This document shows positions 14,255-20,357 of a stretch of DNA of 44,805 bases, piece after piece. The position numbers and the translations under genes were made by a program. The notes below the pieces were generated by a model. That model was given only the letters and a program-made list of their open reading frames with translations, had not been told where the DNA came from and made no database searches. The DNA is taken from IMG/VR virus record IMGVR_UViG_3300042522_000112, positions 1 to 44,805 of that record; one strand, 5' to 3'. Positions within the stretch are counted from its first letter, which is position 1, and the number at the start of each line of letters is the position of its first letter. Source of the DNA: a virus.

Positions 14255-16594
14255 TCAACAAAAGAAATAGGTGGATTCGATCACGGATTCCGGTTCAAGG
14301 TCGCCAATGATCGGGGGGTCTGTCTCTGCTCCGATTTGTCGGGCAAAGTCGCGTAGGTAATCGTGCTCAGCAAACAGGTGCATGTAGGTTTCCCGTACCA
14401 GAGTGGACAGAACTGACATGTCTGTAGCCCTGCACAGCACAGAGTCATGGATCAATGCAATCGGTGCATCGAACCGCAAGGTGGACAAGTGAAGTAAGGA
14501 CGCATCCAACGAGTGGATCAGGTTGGGACTGGTGGCATTCCTGTGGTGGTTGAGATCGACCTGATCGGTATCACCTTTGGCTACCGACAGCTTGCATTCA
14601 CCCAACAGTTGCAGCTCAATGCGGACAACGTCCTTTTTCATCAGCTTTTGCTTGACGACAAAGCCTGATGGTGTGGTCCATTGAAGTTGATCAGCGCCGC
14701 GATTGATCGCGTTGCTCACCTCTTCTTCAATCCAGCGCATCACGCGCATCGGACCTGGCACAATCCGCTCCATGGCGGAACGCACCGCTTTCACCACCTC
14801 ACTGAGCTCCTCTTTCTCCAACTCAATGCCATCCTCTGCAAACGCTTCACGGATGTAGCCGCGGTTGCTGTAAGGCTTGGCGTTGTAGGGAACGGTCATC
14901 ACCACACGTTTCGTCTTTTTCCGATCCATGTGCTCTTGCAGCCGCTTTGGGCAGTGAGGCTTAGCTGCCTCTGCCACCACCTTGTAGGCATCGGCTGGTT
15001 TATCACCAGGCAACACATTGACAAGGCGGGCTGTGGATTGATCCCTGGCTAGACCAGCGAGGATCTGTAAGCCAGAGCAGGTGGCATCGGTGGCCACCAT
15101 CAGTCCTGTGAACTGCCGATCCGCTGCAATCACGCAGTGATAGAACTCCTCACAGGCGGCCAGGAATTGCCAAGGTTCATCAGCCACCTCCCACTCAGGC
15201 AGCGACCCAATCGGATCGGTGGCGACTTTTGTGATGATTGTGAAGTTGTTCGCTGTCCATTCCAGCCGTTCAGCCATGGTCGCCTTGTCCAACCCGTAGG
15301 TTGTGGCGACCTGAAAGGCCAACCATTCCTCCGCTTCCGGAGTCATGTACGACTCCTCAGCAAACCTCAAAAGACTCTTACCGAAGTCCGTGTCTTGTGG
15401 GGTGAGGAAGCCAGGGATTGGATAGGCTCTTCCCCTGTAGTCAAAGCTCCAAGGAATAAAGAACCGCTCCACACCCTTGAAGCGACTGACCGCTTCCATG
15501 GTCATGCGTGTGCGACAAGAGCGTTTGAACTCTTGTGCATTGAGGTTCATCGCCTCTGCTGCACGTCTTCGATAATCCTTCCGGCTATCGTAGTTCTCAG
15601 CAATATCCACGGGCTTGGCTGGTAGCTCGTGGTGGACGATGGGACGGAACTTGCCCACAGGCCTTTGCAACTCTTCTAACTCTTCCGCCACAGCCACAAT
15701 GAAGGGGTTGAGACGGAAGGCAACCTTCTGAATCTTGTTCAGAAAAGCCAGGGGCACCTCCCCCTGTATACATGTCGGATCGCCACGACGCACTAAATCA
15801 TGGCCGCGCATTACCTCATTGAGGATGTAGCCGCCTGGGCGTTCATTCGTCCAATCGTTGGGCTCGATCAGCATCGGCCAGGTCAATGGCGCAAACAGCT
15901 CCGACTCGCTGATGATCTGATCTTTGATCTTGAGGAATTCAGGGGTGGGTGCGATGTAATTCACCCGCCGCTTGCCCTCTTGACGGATCGTGCGCGCTAA
16001 CCAGCCGCTGCTTTGGATGATGCAATCCAGCAGCCAGCCGCCCAACTTGACCCGATTGACCCGGCCCCATTGGCTCCAGCTTTCCACCTCATAGCGGTTC
16101 ATCAGGGTTTTGATCACCACCAATTTCTGGTGGGTGCCAATCGAGCGATGCCAGTAGTTCTGTTTCAGTGTGTTAAGAAGTCCTGGAGCGCACCGCTCGT
16201 AGTGACGCATCTGACACTCCGCCTCGATGGCTGAGCCAATCGCATCACACACTTCGGTGACCTGATCGCTGCCCTTTTTGGTGCTGAACACCTTGTCGAA
16301 GGTGATCTTCAAGGCGATGGCACCGGCCGCTAAGGGTTCAATCTCCGCCAGGTACTGCCGGATTTCCTTGAAGTGGGCCCCGGTTTTGCCCTCATGAATC
16401 CGGTTGGCCGTGTCTTCGATCTGGGCTACGAGCACCGGCAGAAGGGACTCGATTGAGGCCACGCCGTACACCGTTGCACTGGCGTAGCTCTGCTCCTCGA
16501 GTTTGCGGGTGTTCTCCCGCAGGCGTTTCAGACCGAGGCGGATCTGATCGCGCTCCAATTGGATCTGCTCATCGATCTGAGCGGGTGTGGCCAT
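14255..16594 (-). CDS. Phage single-subunit DNA-directed RNA polymerase (T7-like)
   Basis: A 779-residue T7-type RNA polymerase that transcribes the middle and late genes from phage-specific promoters. Catalytic motifs are A: MVATDATCSGLQILAGL (metal Asp), B: KRVVMTVPYNAKPYSNRGYI (Lys and Tyr of the O helix), and C: IALIHDSVLC (second metal Asp). The specificity region IELQLLGECKLSVAKGDTDQVDLNHHRNATSPNLIHSLDASLL replaces the T7 promoter-reading loop and differs from it. It is shorter than T7 RNAP (883 aa), mostly at the N-terminus. I set the start at ATG 16594 rather than the TTG at 16600. The gene is clearly GC-richer than the structural region. Confidence 0.97.
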   Translation of the reverse strand: MATPAQIDEQIQLERDQIRLGLKRLRENTRKLEEQSYASATVYGVASIESLLPVLVAQIEDTANRIHEGKTGAHFKEIRQYLAEIEPLAAGAIALKITFDKVFSTKKGSDQVTEVCDAIGSAIEAECQMRHYERCAPGLLNTLKQNYWHRSIGTHQKLVVIKTLMNRYEVESWSQWGRVNRVKLGGWLLDCIIQSSGWLARTIRQEGKRRVNYIAPTPEFLKIKDQIISESELFAPLTWPMLIEPNDWTNERPGGYILNEVMRGHDLVRRGDPTCIQGEVPLAFLNKIQKVAFRLNPFIVAVAEELEELQRPVGKFRPIVHHELPAKPVDIAENYDSRKDYRRRAAEAMNLNAQEFKRSCRTRMTMEAVSRFKGVERFFIPWSFDYRGRAYPIPGFLTPQDTDFGKSLLRFAEESYMTPEAEEWLAFQVATTYGLDKATMAERLEWTANNFTIITKVATDPIGSLPEWEVADEPWQFLAACEEFYHCVIAADRQFTGLMVATDATCSGLQILAGLARDQSTARLVNVLPGDKPADAYKVVAEAAKPHCPKRLQEHMDRKKTKRVVMTVPYNAKPYSNRGYIREAFAEDGIELEKEELSEVVKAVRSAMERIVPGPMRVMRWIEEEVSNAINRGADQLQWTTPSGFVVKQKLMKKDVVRIELQLLGECKLSVAKGDTDQVDLNHHRNATSPNLIHSLDASLLHLSTLRFDAPIALIHDSVLCRATDMSVLSTLVRETYMHLFAEHDYLRDFARQIGAETDPPIIGDLEPESVIESTYFFC
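14396..14418 (-). promoter_or_regulatory. Candidate phage promoter (motif copy inside RNAP gene)
   Basis: The minus strand carries TTCTGTCCACTCTGG, the exact CTGTCCACT core (14403-14411) followed two bases later by GG. It lies within the 3' end of the RNA polymerase gene, 150 bases upstream of the next gene, a sensible place for a middle promoter. It is also coding sequence (VLSTLVRE), so coincidence cannot be excluded. Confidence 0.4.
15759..15779. repeat. 21-base repeat, copy 1 (inside RNAP gene)
   Basis: Identical over 21 bases to 21817-21837 and in the same orientation. On the minus strand it contains ATGTATACAGGGGG. Here it encodes part of RNAP (DPTCIQGE). A pair this long is unlikely by chance in 45 kb. 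A second promoter class, a replication origin element or a recombination scar are options; see findings. Confidence 0.6.
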
Positions 16595-16643
16595 ACGCAA
16601 TGAGTGTGAAGAATTGTTGAGACTCGGTGACTCGACTGAACTT

Positions 16644-16664
16644 CTAAGCTGTCCACTCAGGGAT
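16644..16664 (+). promoter_or_regulatory. Phage-promoter-like motif, plus orientation, between RNAP and int
   Basis: GCTGTCCACTCAGGGATACC on the plus strand has the same CTGTCCACT core (16649-16657) and downstream GG as the minus-strand set, but faces the integrase terminator. A second, weaker plus-strand copy (GTGTCCACT) is at 16705-16713. If active, it would make RNA antisense to int. It may alternatively be a protein-binding site. Confidence 0.35.
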
Positions 16665-16680
16665 ACCGAGTCAGGGCAGT

Positions 16681-16704
16681 AAAAAAGCGGGTGTTACCCC
16701 GCTT
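16681..16704 (-). terminator. Rho-independent terminator downstream of integrase
   Basis: On the minus strand, AAGCGGGG, a short TAACA loop and CCCGCTT form a GC-rich stem, followed directly by a run of six T. It ends transcripts coming from int and the tRNA-like att region before the RNA polymerase gene. Loop and stem top (GGGTGTTAYCCC on the plus strand) are nearly the same as in the terminator at 19121-19146. Confidence 0.88.
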
Positions 16705-16734
16705 GTGTCCACTAGAGCTATAGGTCTAGGTCGC

Positions 16735-16776
16735 TGATTTTGAGTCGAGTGCGTCAACCAATTCCGCCACGCTCCC
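16735..16776 (-). other. attP: Putative phage attachment site: 5' part of a tRNA-Leu (CAA) gene
   Basis: Read on the minus strand from 16776, the sequence starts GGGAGCGTGGCGGAATTGG. It continues through a D-arm to an anticodon loop CTCAAAA, with anticodon CAA at 16742-16740. This is the 5' half of a cyanobacterial tRNA-Leu. After the anticodon the 3' anticodon stem does not pair (CTCGA against TCAGC), and no T-arm or acceptor partner follows, so it is not a working tRNA. It sits 83 bases downstream of a complete integrase gene. The same arrangement, an exact tRNA-Leu fragment of about 42 bp beside int, is known for the cyanopodovirus P-SSP7. The core length here is estimated. Confidence 0.8.
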
Positions 16777-16791
16777 AATGGATTCCAGCGA

Positions 16792-16826
16792 TTCTCACGG
16801 GTGAGAACCGACCAGAAATTCCTGGT
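16792..16826. repeat. Two small inverted repeats between att site and int
   Basis: TTCTCAC-GG-GTGAGAA (16792-16807) is a perfect palindrome. ACCAG-6 bases-CTGGT (16811-16826) follows it directly. Both lie in the 82 bases between the int stop codon and the tRNA-like fragment. They could be accessory binding sites for integrase or a directionality factor, or int mRNA 3' structures. Confidence 0.45.
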
Positions 16827-16858
16827 TGGGGCCAAATTAGCACCCCTCTCGACCGGAC

Positions 16859-17797
16859 CTAGATGGCATTCGCGCAGTTGACAACAGCAGCATACGTGTT
16901 GTGGACGTAGCGCTCGGTGGTCTTCACATTTGAATGTCCCATCGTTTGCTTGACGTGCATCACGGGCGTACCCGCTGCAACCTGCCACGTGCCGTAGCTG
17001 TGCCGCAGTGCATGGAAGACGTGTCCACGGGTGACCGTCTGGTCCTCGTACATCACGAATTCCCGCACGCGGTTGAACTCCCGTTGAATCCTCTGGCGAC
17101 TGTGCCAATAGTCACCAAAGACATACGCATTGGAGGCGCGTCCATCCAACAGCCGATGGGCCATGGGAATCAGACGCTCGTTCAACCCCACCTGGCGGTA
17201 GTTGCTGGTCTTGGTCCGTGATTCAGGGGTACCACCGACATGAATGAACGGTTGGTCCATCCTGAAATCAAAGTCCCAAACACGCAGCTTCCTCAGCTCG
17301 CCTTGCCGCAACCCTGTGTAGGCAGCAAACAAGACAAGATCAGCCAGTTCATCACGTCCGTGGTTCTTTGCAATCGAGCACAAGTGATCGACTTGTTGTT
17401 GCGTAAACCACTCTGTTCGACCCTCTGGTGTCTGATAACGCCTGATAACAGGCATATCATTGATCAGATGGTGATCGAGTAGACACTTGAATGTCGTGCT
17501 GATTGTTGACAGAAACTTGTTCGCACTGTTTTCTGTCCACTCACGTTCATCCTTGATGTCCTCTGTGATGTCACGGATCAGCTTGGAATCCATGGCCTTG
17601 AGGGGGATGGTTTCCCCGTCCATGTGCTCCTTCAGTTGTTTGTGGTGACGCCGTGCATTTGTCCCTTGACTCTTGGCCTCTCGATTCAGAGACCAGTTGG
17701 GATGATTCTCACAGGCAAACTCAAACGCCTGATCAAAGTTCGTGATCTTGGCCTTCTGAGGTTTCCGGTCGAGATAGCTCTGGAGTTTCGATGCCAT
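16859..17797 (-). CDS. int: Tyrosine-recombinase integrase
   Basis: A 312-residue site-specific recombinase with all catalytic residues. Numbered from the ATG at 17797, they are Arg164 (TGLRQGELRKL), Lys196 (RTKTSN), His262-x-x-Arg265 (HALRHSYG), His288 (MGHSNV) and nucleophile Tyr297 (TERYVH). A core-binding SAM-like domain occupies roughly 20-120. The start is fixed by AGAGGA 5 bases upstream, a rare good Shine-Dalgarno here; the longer GTG start at 17836 is unlikely. It overlaps the MarR-like gene by 65 bases. It is next to a tRNA-Leu-like att site, so integration looks mechanistically possible. Confidence 0.96.
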   Translation of the reverse strand: MASKLQSYLDRKPQKAKITNFDQAFEFACENHPNWSLNREAKSQGTNARRHHKQLKEHMDGETIPLKAMDSKLIRDITEDIKDEREWTENSANKFLSTISTTFKCLLDHHLINDMPVIRRYQTPEGRTEWFTQQQVDHLCSIAKNHGRDELADLVLFAAYTGLRQGELRKLRVWDFDFRMDQPFIHVGGTPESRTKTSNYRQVGLNERLIPMAHRLLDGRASNAYVFGDYWHSRQRIQREFNRVREFVMYEDQTVTRGHVFHALRHSYGTWQVAAGTPVMHVKQTMGHSNVKTTERYVHNTYAAVVNCANAI

Positions 17798-18143
17798 ACA
17801 AATCCTCTTTGATTTGATCAATGAGTCTTTGGCCACGTTTGGTTAAACGTAGCTGTAGTCTTCTTCTGTTCGTAGGGTCCTGCTCCTTGATGATGAGGTT
17901 AAAGCCAGGCTCCCCTAATCGATTCTCTTTAGACAACCTATCAGTGTTTCTACTGCTACTCGATGTTTCAAACTTGAGATCTTCCTCAAGTGCGGTCTTG
18001 TGGCAGTATTCATGGGAAGCGATATACAAGAACGTTGCAATCAGCTGCCCAGGCACTTCCCGATCATAGGTTAGTAGACGTTGGATTGCTTTTAACAATC
18101 GCGCCACATCCGGATCGGTTAGCTGTCTTCTGAGGGGGTCCAT
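17733..18143 (-). CDS. MarR-like winged-helix protein
   Basis: 136 residues with a winged helix-turn-helix pattern. Helices are around 32-75 (GQLIATFLYIASHEYCHKTALEEDL, then a Ser-rich recognition region), and the wing is GFNLIIKEQDPTNRRRLQLRLTKRG near 80-108, followed by a helix. The DPTNRRRLQLRLTKRGQRLI wing-to-helix segment is the typical MarR signature. It begins 41 bases after a phage-type promoter motif and overlaps int by 65 bases, so int and this gene form one unit. It could control int/early expression, or a host promoter. The C-terminal tail is acidic and probably disordered. Confidence 0.8.
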   Translation of the reverse strand: MDPLRRQLTDPDVARLLKAIQRLLTYDREVPGQLIATFLYIASHEYCHKTALEEDLKFETSSSSRNTDRLSKENRLGEPGFNLIIKEQDPTNRRRLQLRLTKRGQRLIDQIKEDLYGIETPELSRPETSEGQDHEL

Positions 18144-18177
18144 TGAGGAAGCTCGGACGATCTAATTCTAGACGCAA

Positions 18178-18200
18178 CCTACCTAAGTGGACAGTCCATG
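18178..18200 (-). promoter_or_regulatory. Candidate phage RNAP promoter A (upstream of marR-int)
   Basis: Minus strand: GGACTGTCCACTTAGGTAGG, core 18186-18194. It is one of five exact CTGTCCACT copies on the transcribed strand. The CACT(T/A)-GG pattern is like the T7/SP6 family promoters (CACTATAGG). The predicted RNA start is at the GG, 18183-18182, about 40 bases before the MarR-like ATG, with no gene in between. Confidence 0.7.
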
Positions 18201-18275
18201 CAGTGTCAGTGCACCACATGTCGTTAAAGGATGAGGCATCGAGCCCCACATATAGTGCACCGAAACTGATTAGCG

Positions 18276-18440
18276 TCACTGATGGGCCTCCACGAGGTCT
18301 TGCTTGCCTCCAAAACCTAGTACATCCGTATCATCCATTAGCTGCTCATGGGCCAGTTGTAGCACCTCATCTTTATGCGGATGCTGCATAACCTGATCCA
18401 TCAGTTGAACTAGTCGCCGTTGAAACGTGGTTTCACTCAT
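18276..18440 (-). CDS. Small hypothetical protein, 54 aa
   Basis: ATG at 18440 to TGA at 18276 encodes 54 residues (MSETTFQRRLVQLMDQVMQ...), rich in Gln, His and Asp and mostly helical. Its ATG overlaps the previous gene's TGA region by 8 bases (ATGAGTGA). It is the last gene before promoter A. It has no recognisable domain. Many T7-like early genes of this size bind and inhibit host proteins, but nothing in the sequence says which. Confidence 0.65.
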   Translation of the reverse strand: MSETTFQRRLVQLMDQVMQHPHKDEVLQLAHEQLMDDTDVLGFGGKQDLVEAHQ

Positions 18441-18744
18441 CTTGAGTTGGTGGAAATAGGTGATGAATAGAGTCGTGATCTGCCACGGTGAATTCGATAT
18501 CCGTGCGTGTGATCAATTCTTTAACCTTGGCTTCTGCTGCATGTCGCTTTTGATAGACATACTCAGTCACCTTTTTGGTCTTTAGATCTGTTGCTCTGAT
18601 GATGCAACATACGCTGCTCGGTAACTCCCATCCCCCCACTTTCCAAGACATAACCTCTTCATACGTGTGAGGAATGAAGTCGCTTTCATCAGCATCTTTG
18701 TATTCTTGCCAGTTGTTTGGAAAATAATTCTTCTTACCACTCAT
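18433..18744 (-). CDS. Small hypothetical early protein, 103 aa
   Basis: I place the start at ATG 18744 (MSGKKNYFPNNWQEYKDADESDF), giving 103 residues and an 11-base overlap with the upstream gene. A longer ATG start at 18798 would lie deep inside that gene. The N-terminus is Asn/Tyr/Asp-rich, and a central beta-rich part (SSVCCIIRATDLKTKKVTEYVYQ) precedes a charged C-terminus. It looks like the small proteins shared widely by cyanophages. Function unknown. Confidence 0.75.
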   Translation of the reverse strand: MSGKKNYFPNNWQEYKDADESDFIPHTYEEVMSWKVGGWELPSSVCCIIRATDLKTKKVTEYVYQKRHAAEAKVKELITRTDIEFTVADHDSIHHLFPPTQDE

Positions 18745-18928
18745 CAGACTTAAATACTTGGATAGTTTGTGTAGATAACTGAGCACCGGACAATTCATAA
18801 CATGCCAAAAGGGCGCGTTCTTGATTGGCGGCCATGACGTGGAACACCTGGCCGCTGGCTGCTACACAATTGAATTGTTGTAACTTACCTATATAATCTG
18901 ATGAGAGGAAAATACTATCACTTCTCAC
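18734..18928 (-). CDS. Small hypothetical early protein (start uncertain)
   Basis: The frame ends at 18734 with KSDEW. The long form starts with TTG at 18955, a GTG at 18928 overlaps the upstream stop by 11 bases, and the first ATG (18835) gives only 33 residues. The region KLQQFNCVAASGQVFHVMAANQERALLACYEL looks protein-like and precedes the ATG, so a non-ATG start is probable. Its position between two better supported genes helps. Function unknown. Confidence 0.55.
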   Translation of the reverse strand: MRSDSIFLSSDYIGKLQQFNCVAASGQVFHVMAANQERALLACYELSGAQLSTQTIQVFKSDEW

Positions 18929-19082
18929 TTTGATCAAAGGTAAACAGTGAATCAATCTCTAGCCATATGCAACTCTCAATATCCCCCTGCAATAAGATGT
19001 TTTCTGCATCATGCCGGCGTAAGCCAGCACTGACGCCACGCTCAATGCATTCAGCCAAGATTGCGTAGATGTTGGGTTTCAT
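18918..19082 (-). CDS. Small hypothetical early protein, 54 aa
   Basis: ATG at 19082 gives MKPNIYAILAECIERGVSAGLRR...IWLEIDSLFTFDQ, 54 residues. The opening MKPNIYA plus the late IWLEID-F-F pattern is a family I recall from small cyanophage genes of both T7-like and T4-like types. It is acidic and helical. It follows a terminator (19121-19146), so it begins a new small transcript or relies on readthrough. Function unknown. Confidence 0.75.
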   Translation of the reverse strand: MKPNIYAILAECIERGVSAGLRRHDAENILLQGDIESCIWLEIDSLFTFDQSEK

Positions 19083-19120
19083 GGCCCTGTTGGTTGATGA
19101 TTGTGAAAACTGTGATGCAC

Positions 19121-19146
19121 AAAAAAACACGGGTGTTATCCCGTGT
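19121..19146 (-). terminator. Rho-independent terminator in early region
   Basis: Minus strand: ACACGGG, loop ATAACA, CCCGTGT, then seven T. It directly follows the 61-aa membrane protein gene (ends 19156). Stem top and loop are the same type as the terminator downstream of int. Confidence 0.88.
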
Positions 19147-19155
19147 CAATAACTA

Positions 19156-19341
19156 TCACTGACGATACATGCAATAAGCATCATCAATGAGTGATAGCTT
19201 GGCTTCATCAATGCAGCCAACATATGACAGGTGTCTAGACATAGCAGCGGTGGCTGACAAGCAGCCAACAGTCGCTAAAGAATACACACCACAAGCAGCA
19301 GCAAAGATGCCAACATTCTTGAAGAGTTTGCGTGTGTCCAT
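19156..19341 (-). CDS. Small protein with N-terminal membrane segment, 61 aa
   Basis: MDTRKLFKNVGIFAAACGVYSLATVGCLSATAAM: a basic start followed by a hydrophobic stretch (residues 10-33) that can be a membrane anchor or signal peptide, then a short soluble tail with Cys43 and Cys57. The gene has its own promoter-like motif 120 bases upstream and a strong terminator just after its stop, so it is a single-gene unit. It may act on the host membrane early in infection. Family not recognised. Confidence 0.68.
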   Translation of the reverse strand: MDTRKLFKNVGIFAAACGVYSLATVGCLSATAAMSRHLSYVGCIDEAKLSLIDDAYCMYRQ

Positions 19342-19361
19342 GATTACTATCGGGTGAGAAA

Positions 19362-19386
19362 GTAAAAACCGATTGCTAATGCAATC
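19362..19386 (-). terminator. Terminator/attenuator hairpin just upstream of the 61-aa gene
   Basis: Minus strand: GATTGC-ATTA-GCAATC followed by GGTTTTT. A perfect 6-bp stem with a T-run lies 20 bases before ATG 19341 and about 75 bases after the start point predicted for promoter B. RNA from that promoter would stop here unless read through. It is a possible attenuator or the end of a small RNA. Confidence 0.55.
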
Positions 19387-19454
19387 AACGGTGGAACTGG
19401 TAGTAGGTGGATCATGTGATCGGTTGAGGGTGTGTGAGTCCCTCAGAAAGCCCG

Positions 19455-19480
19455 CCTATCCTGTAGTGGACAGGTAGGGC
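19455..19480 (-). promoter_or_regulatory. Candidate phage RNAP promoter B
   Basis: Minus strand: CTACCTGTCCACTACAGG, core 19465-19473. CACTACAGG has exactly the T7 spacing of CACTATAGG. The motif also forms a hairpin (CCTGT-AGTGG-ACAGG on plus). It is placed just downstream of the 62-aa gene and before the attenuator-like hairpin. Confidence 0.7.
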
Positions 19481-19492
19481 ATAGTGAGAGAG

Positions 19493-19681
19493 TCAAATGC
19501 GTCCCATGGCTAGGTCATCCATAAATTCAGCCAGTGTGTCAGCTGGTAGGAAGGAAGCCAGGCGATCTAGTAATCCTTGAGCATCGAATCCACCTTCAAA
19601 AGTCAACCCCGAGAAGTCCTCTCGGATGTCAGCAGAAGGAAGGTTGTTGTCAGGATCGTATGGCTGATCAGCTGTGAACAT
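19493..19681 (-). CDS. Small acidic early protein, 62 aa
   Basis: ATG at 19681: MFTADQPYDPDNNLPSADI, then DFSGLTFEGGFDAQGLLDRLASFLPADTLAEFMDDLAMGR. The C-terminal 40 residues form an amphipathic acidic helix pair. I have a recollection of near-identical small proteins in T4-like cyanophages. Its mRNA would start at promoter C, 50 bases upstream, and carry a GCAGTG-TTCG-CACTGC hairpin (19701-19716) in the leader. A longer frame from 19768 would start within the promoter and is rejected. Strong acidity suggests a DNA-mimic or protein-binding role, but this is only a guess. Confidence 0.75.
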   Translation of the reverse strand: MFTADQPYDPDNNLPSADIREDFSGLTFEGGFDAQGLLDRLASFLPADTLAEFMDDLAMGRI

Positions 19682-19725
19682 GGTGTGTTGTTCAGATGGA
19701 GCAGTGCGAACACTGCAGAAAGCCT

Positions 19726-19750
19726 TCCTGCCGTAGTGGACAGAAGGCAG
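19726..19750 (-). promoter_or_regulatory. Candidate phage RNAP promoter C
   Basis: Minus strand: CTTCTGTCCACTACGGCAGG, core 19735-19743. Flanks resemble those of promoter B (CAGAAAGCC before the motif and GGCA-AGTG after it on plus), so B and C look like a duplicated module. The start point is about 50 bases before ATG 19681. Confidence 0.72.
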
Positions 19751-19935
19751 AGTGCAATGATCAAACAATGCGTGTTGCTCCGCTTACTGCTTGTGCTCCG
19801 TGTGCGTTAGCACGCACTTCGCGGTCAGAGACCCATGCCGCTAGTCGTCACCACTGGTTGATCCAGTAACGGAGCTGTCTTTAGTTGTCTAGATGCTGCG
19901 CACTGCAGCGGTCTGCTGTGCTGAGGTGATGGTAT

Positions 19936-19956
19936 CCGTTAGTGGATAGGTTGTCA
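19936..19956 (-). promoter_or_regulatory. Candidate phage RNAP promoter D (variant)
   Basis: Minus strand: CAACCTATCCACTAACGG, core 19941-19949, one base different from the common core (TATCC for TGTCC). CACT-AAC-GG has T7-like spacing. It lies in the noncoding leader, 205 bases upstream of promoter C. Confidence 0.55.
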
Positions 19957-20046
19957 ATGGGTGTGTGGCAATCTGTTGGATGTCACACGGTCAGGCGGTG
20001 GATCTGCCCAGCATTCGCGCTGGTTCGCTTCGCCTATGCAGCAGTA

Positions 20047-20070
20047 TGCTGCCTAAGTGGACAGGTTGCC
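20047..20070 (-). promoter_or_regulatory. Candidate phage RNAP promoter E
   Basis: Minus strand: CAACCTGTCCACTTAGGCAG, core 20056-20064. The predicted RNA begins GGCAGCATACTGCTGC, i.e. with a perfect 6-bp hairpin at 20038-20052. It is the most upstream of the set and would transcribe the whole early leader. Confidence 0.7.
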
Positions 20071-20286
20071 AGTAGGTGCAATGGTATGTAATGATCAGCG
20101 TTTCTTATTGGTAGTGCCTCCATTGATAAGGAGGGCCAGACAGATGTTTTGAGATGATATACGTGTGTTATTGCGAGCAATTCTCAATAAGCCGTGGCTC
20201 CGCCTGCATTGTGTATCAGGAAGGCACATTAAATGGGGAAATGATACTCGACTATTGATCGGGTAGGGTCCAAACTGCGCACCAGG

Positions 20287-20302
20287 GGGGTACCCCATGG
20301 GG
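20287..20302. repeat. Overlapping palindromes GGGGTACCCC / CCCCATGGGG
   Basis: Two perfect 10-base palindromes share four C residues (20287-20296 and 20293-20302). They lie just downstream of the predicted start of the host-type early promoter. They could be an operator or a strong hairpin in the first transcribed bases. Confidence 0.5.
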
Positions 20303-20322
20303 GGCTGCGGCCTTGTTCACGC

Positions 20323-20352
20323 GTTATATAAGGCTTGAGAAATTTTTGTCAA
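20323..20352 (-). promoter_or_regulatory. Host sigma-70 type early promoter
   Basis: Minus strand: perfect -35 TTGACA (20352-20347), 18-bp spacer, -10 TATAAC (20328-20323). It faces the early genes and matches the role of the T7 A1-A3 promoters, read by host RNA polymerase right after DNA entry. Its -35 is inside the 20341-20357 palindrome. Confidence 0.75.
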
Positions 20353-20357
20353 AAATT
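20341..20357. promoter_or_regulatory. Candidate operator palindrome over the early promoter
   Basis: AATTTTTG-T-CAAAAATT is a perfect 8+1+8 inverted repeat. It covers the minus-strand -35 box and the plus-strand -35 region of the divergent RHH gene (plus -10 candidate TACAAT at 20366-20371). A dimeric ribbon-helix-helix repressor bound here could control both directions. This is an inference from layout. Confidence 0.5.

Larger units (their letters stand above)
19682..20322 (-). other. Noncoding early leader / probable genome-end region
   Basis: About 640 bases with no convincing gene in any frame. It holds three promoter-like motifs (C, D, E), several short hairpins and a pair of overlapping palindromes at 20287-20302. 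Hairpins include GCAGCA-GTA-TGCTGC at 20038-20052 and GTGCG-6 bases-CGCAC near 19802-19817. In P-SSP7-like phages the packaged DNA ends, with direct terminal repeats, fall between the terminase side and the early genes. In this map that is here or in the 21.6-21.9 kb gap. Confidence 0.55.

Noticed and set aside
16735-16776. Functional tRNA-Leu gene
   Set aside because: The 3' anticodon stem does not pair and no T-arm or acceptor 3' strand follows, so it is only a fragment.
16671-17108. 145-codon minus-strand frame over the int 3' end, att site and terminator
   Set aside because: It reads through a terminator and a tRNA fragment and overlaps the well-supported integrase in another frame.
18143-18391. 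82-codon plus-strand frame opposite the 54-aa gene
   Set aside because: It overlaps promoter A and a coupled minus-strand gene, with no start signal or recognisable domain.
20095-20298. 67-codon minus-strand frame in the early leader
   Set aside because: No family resemblance, no ribosome binding site, and it lies in the hairpin- and promoter-rich noncoding region.
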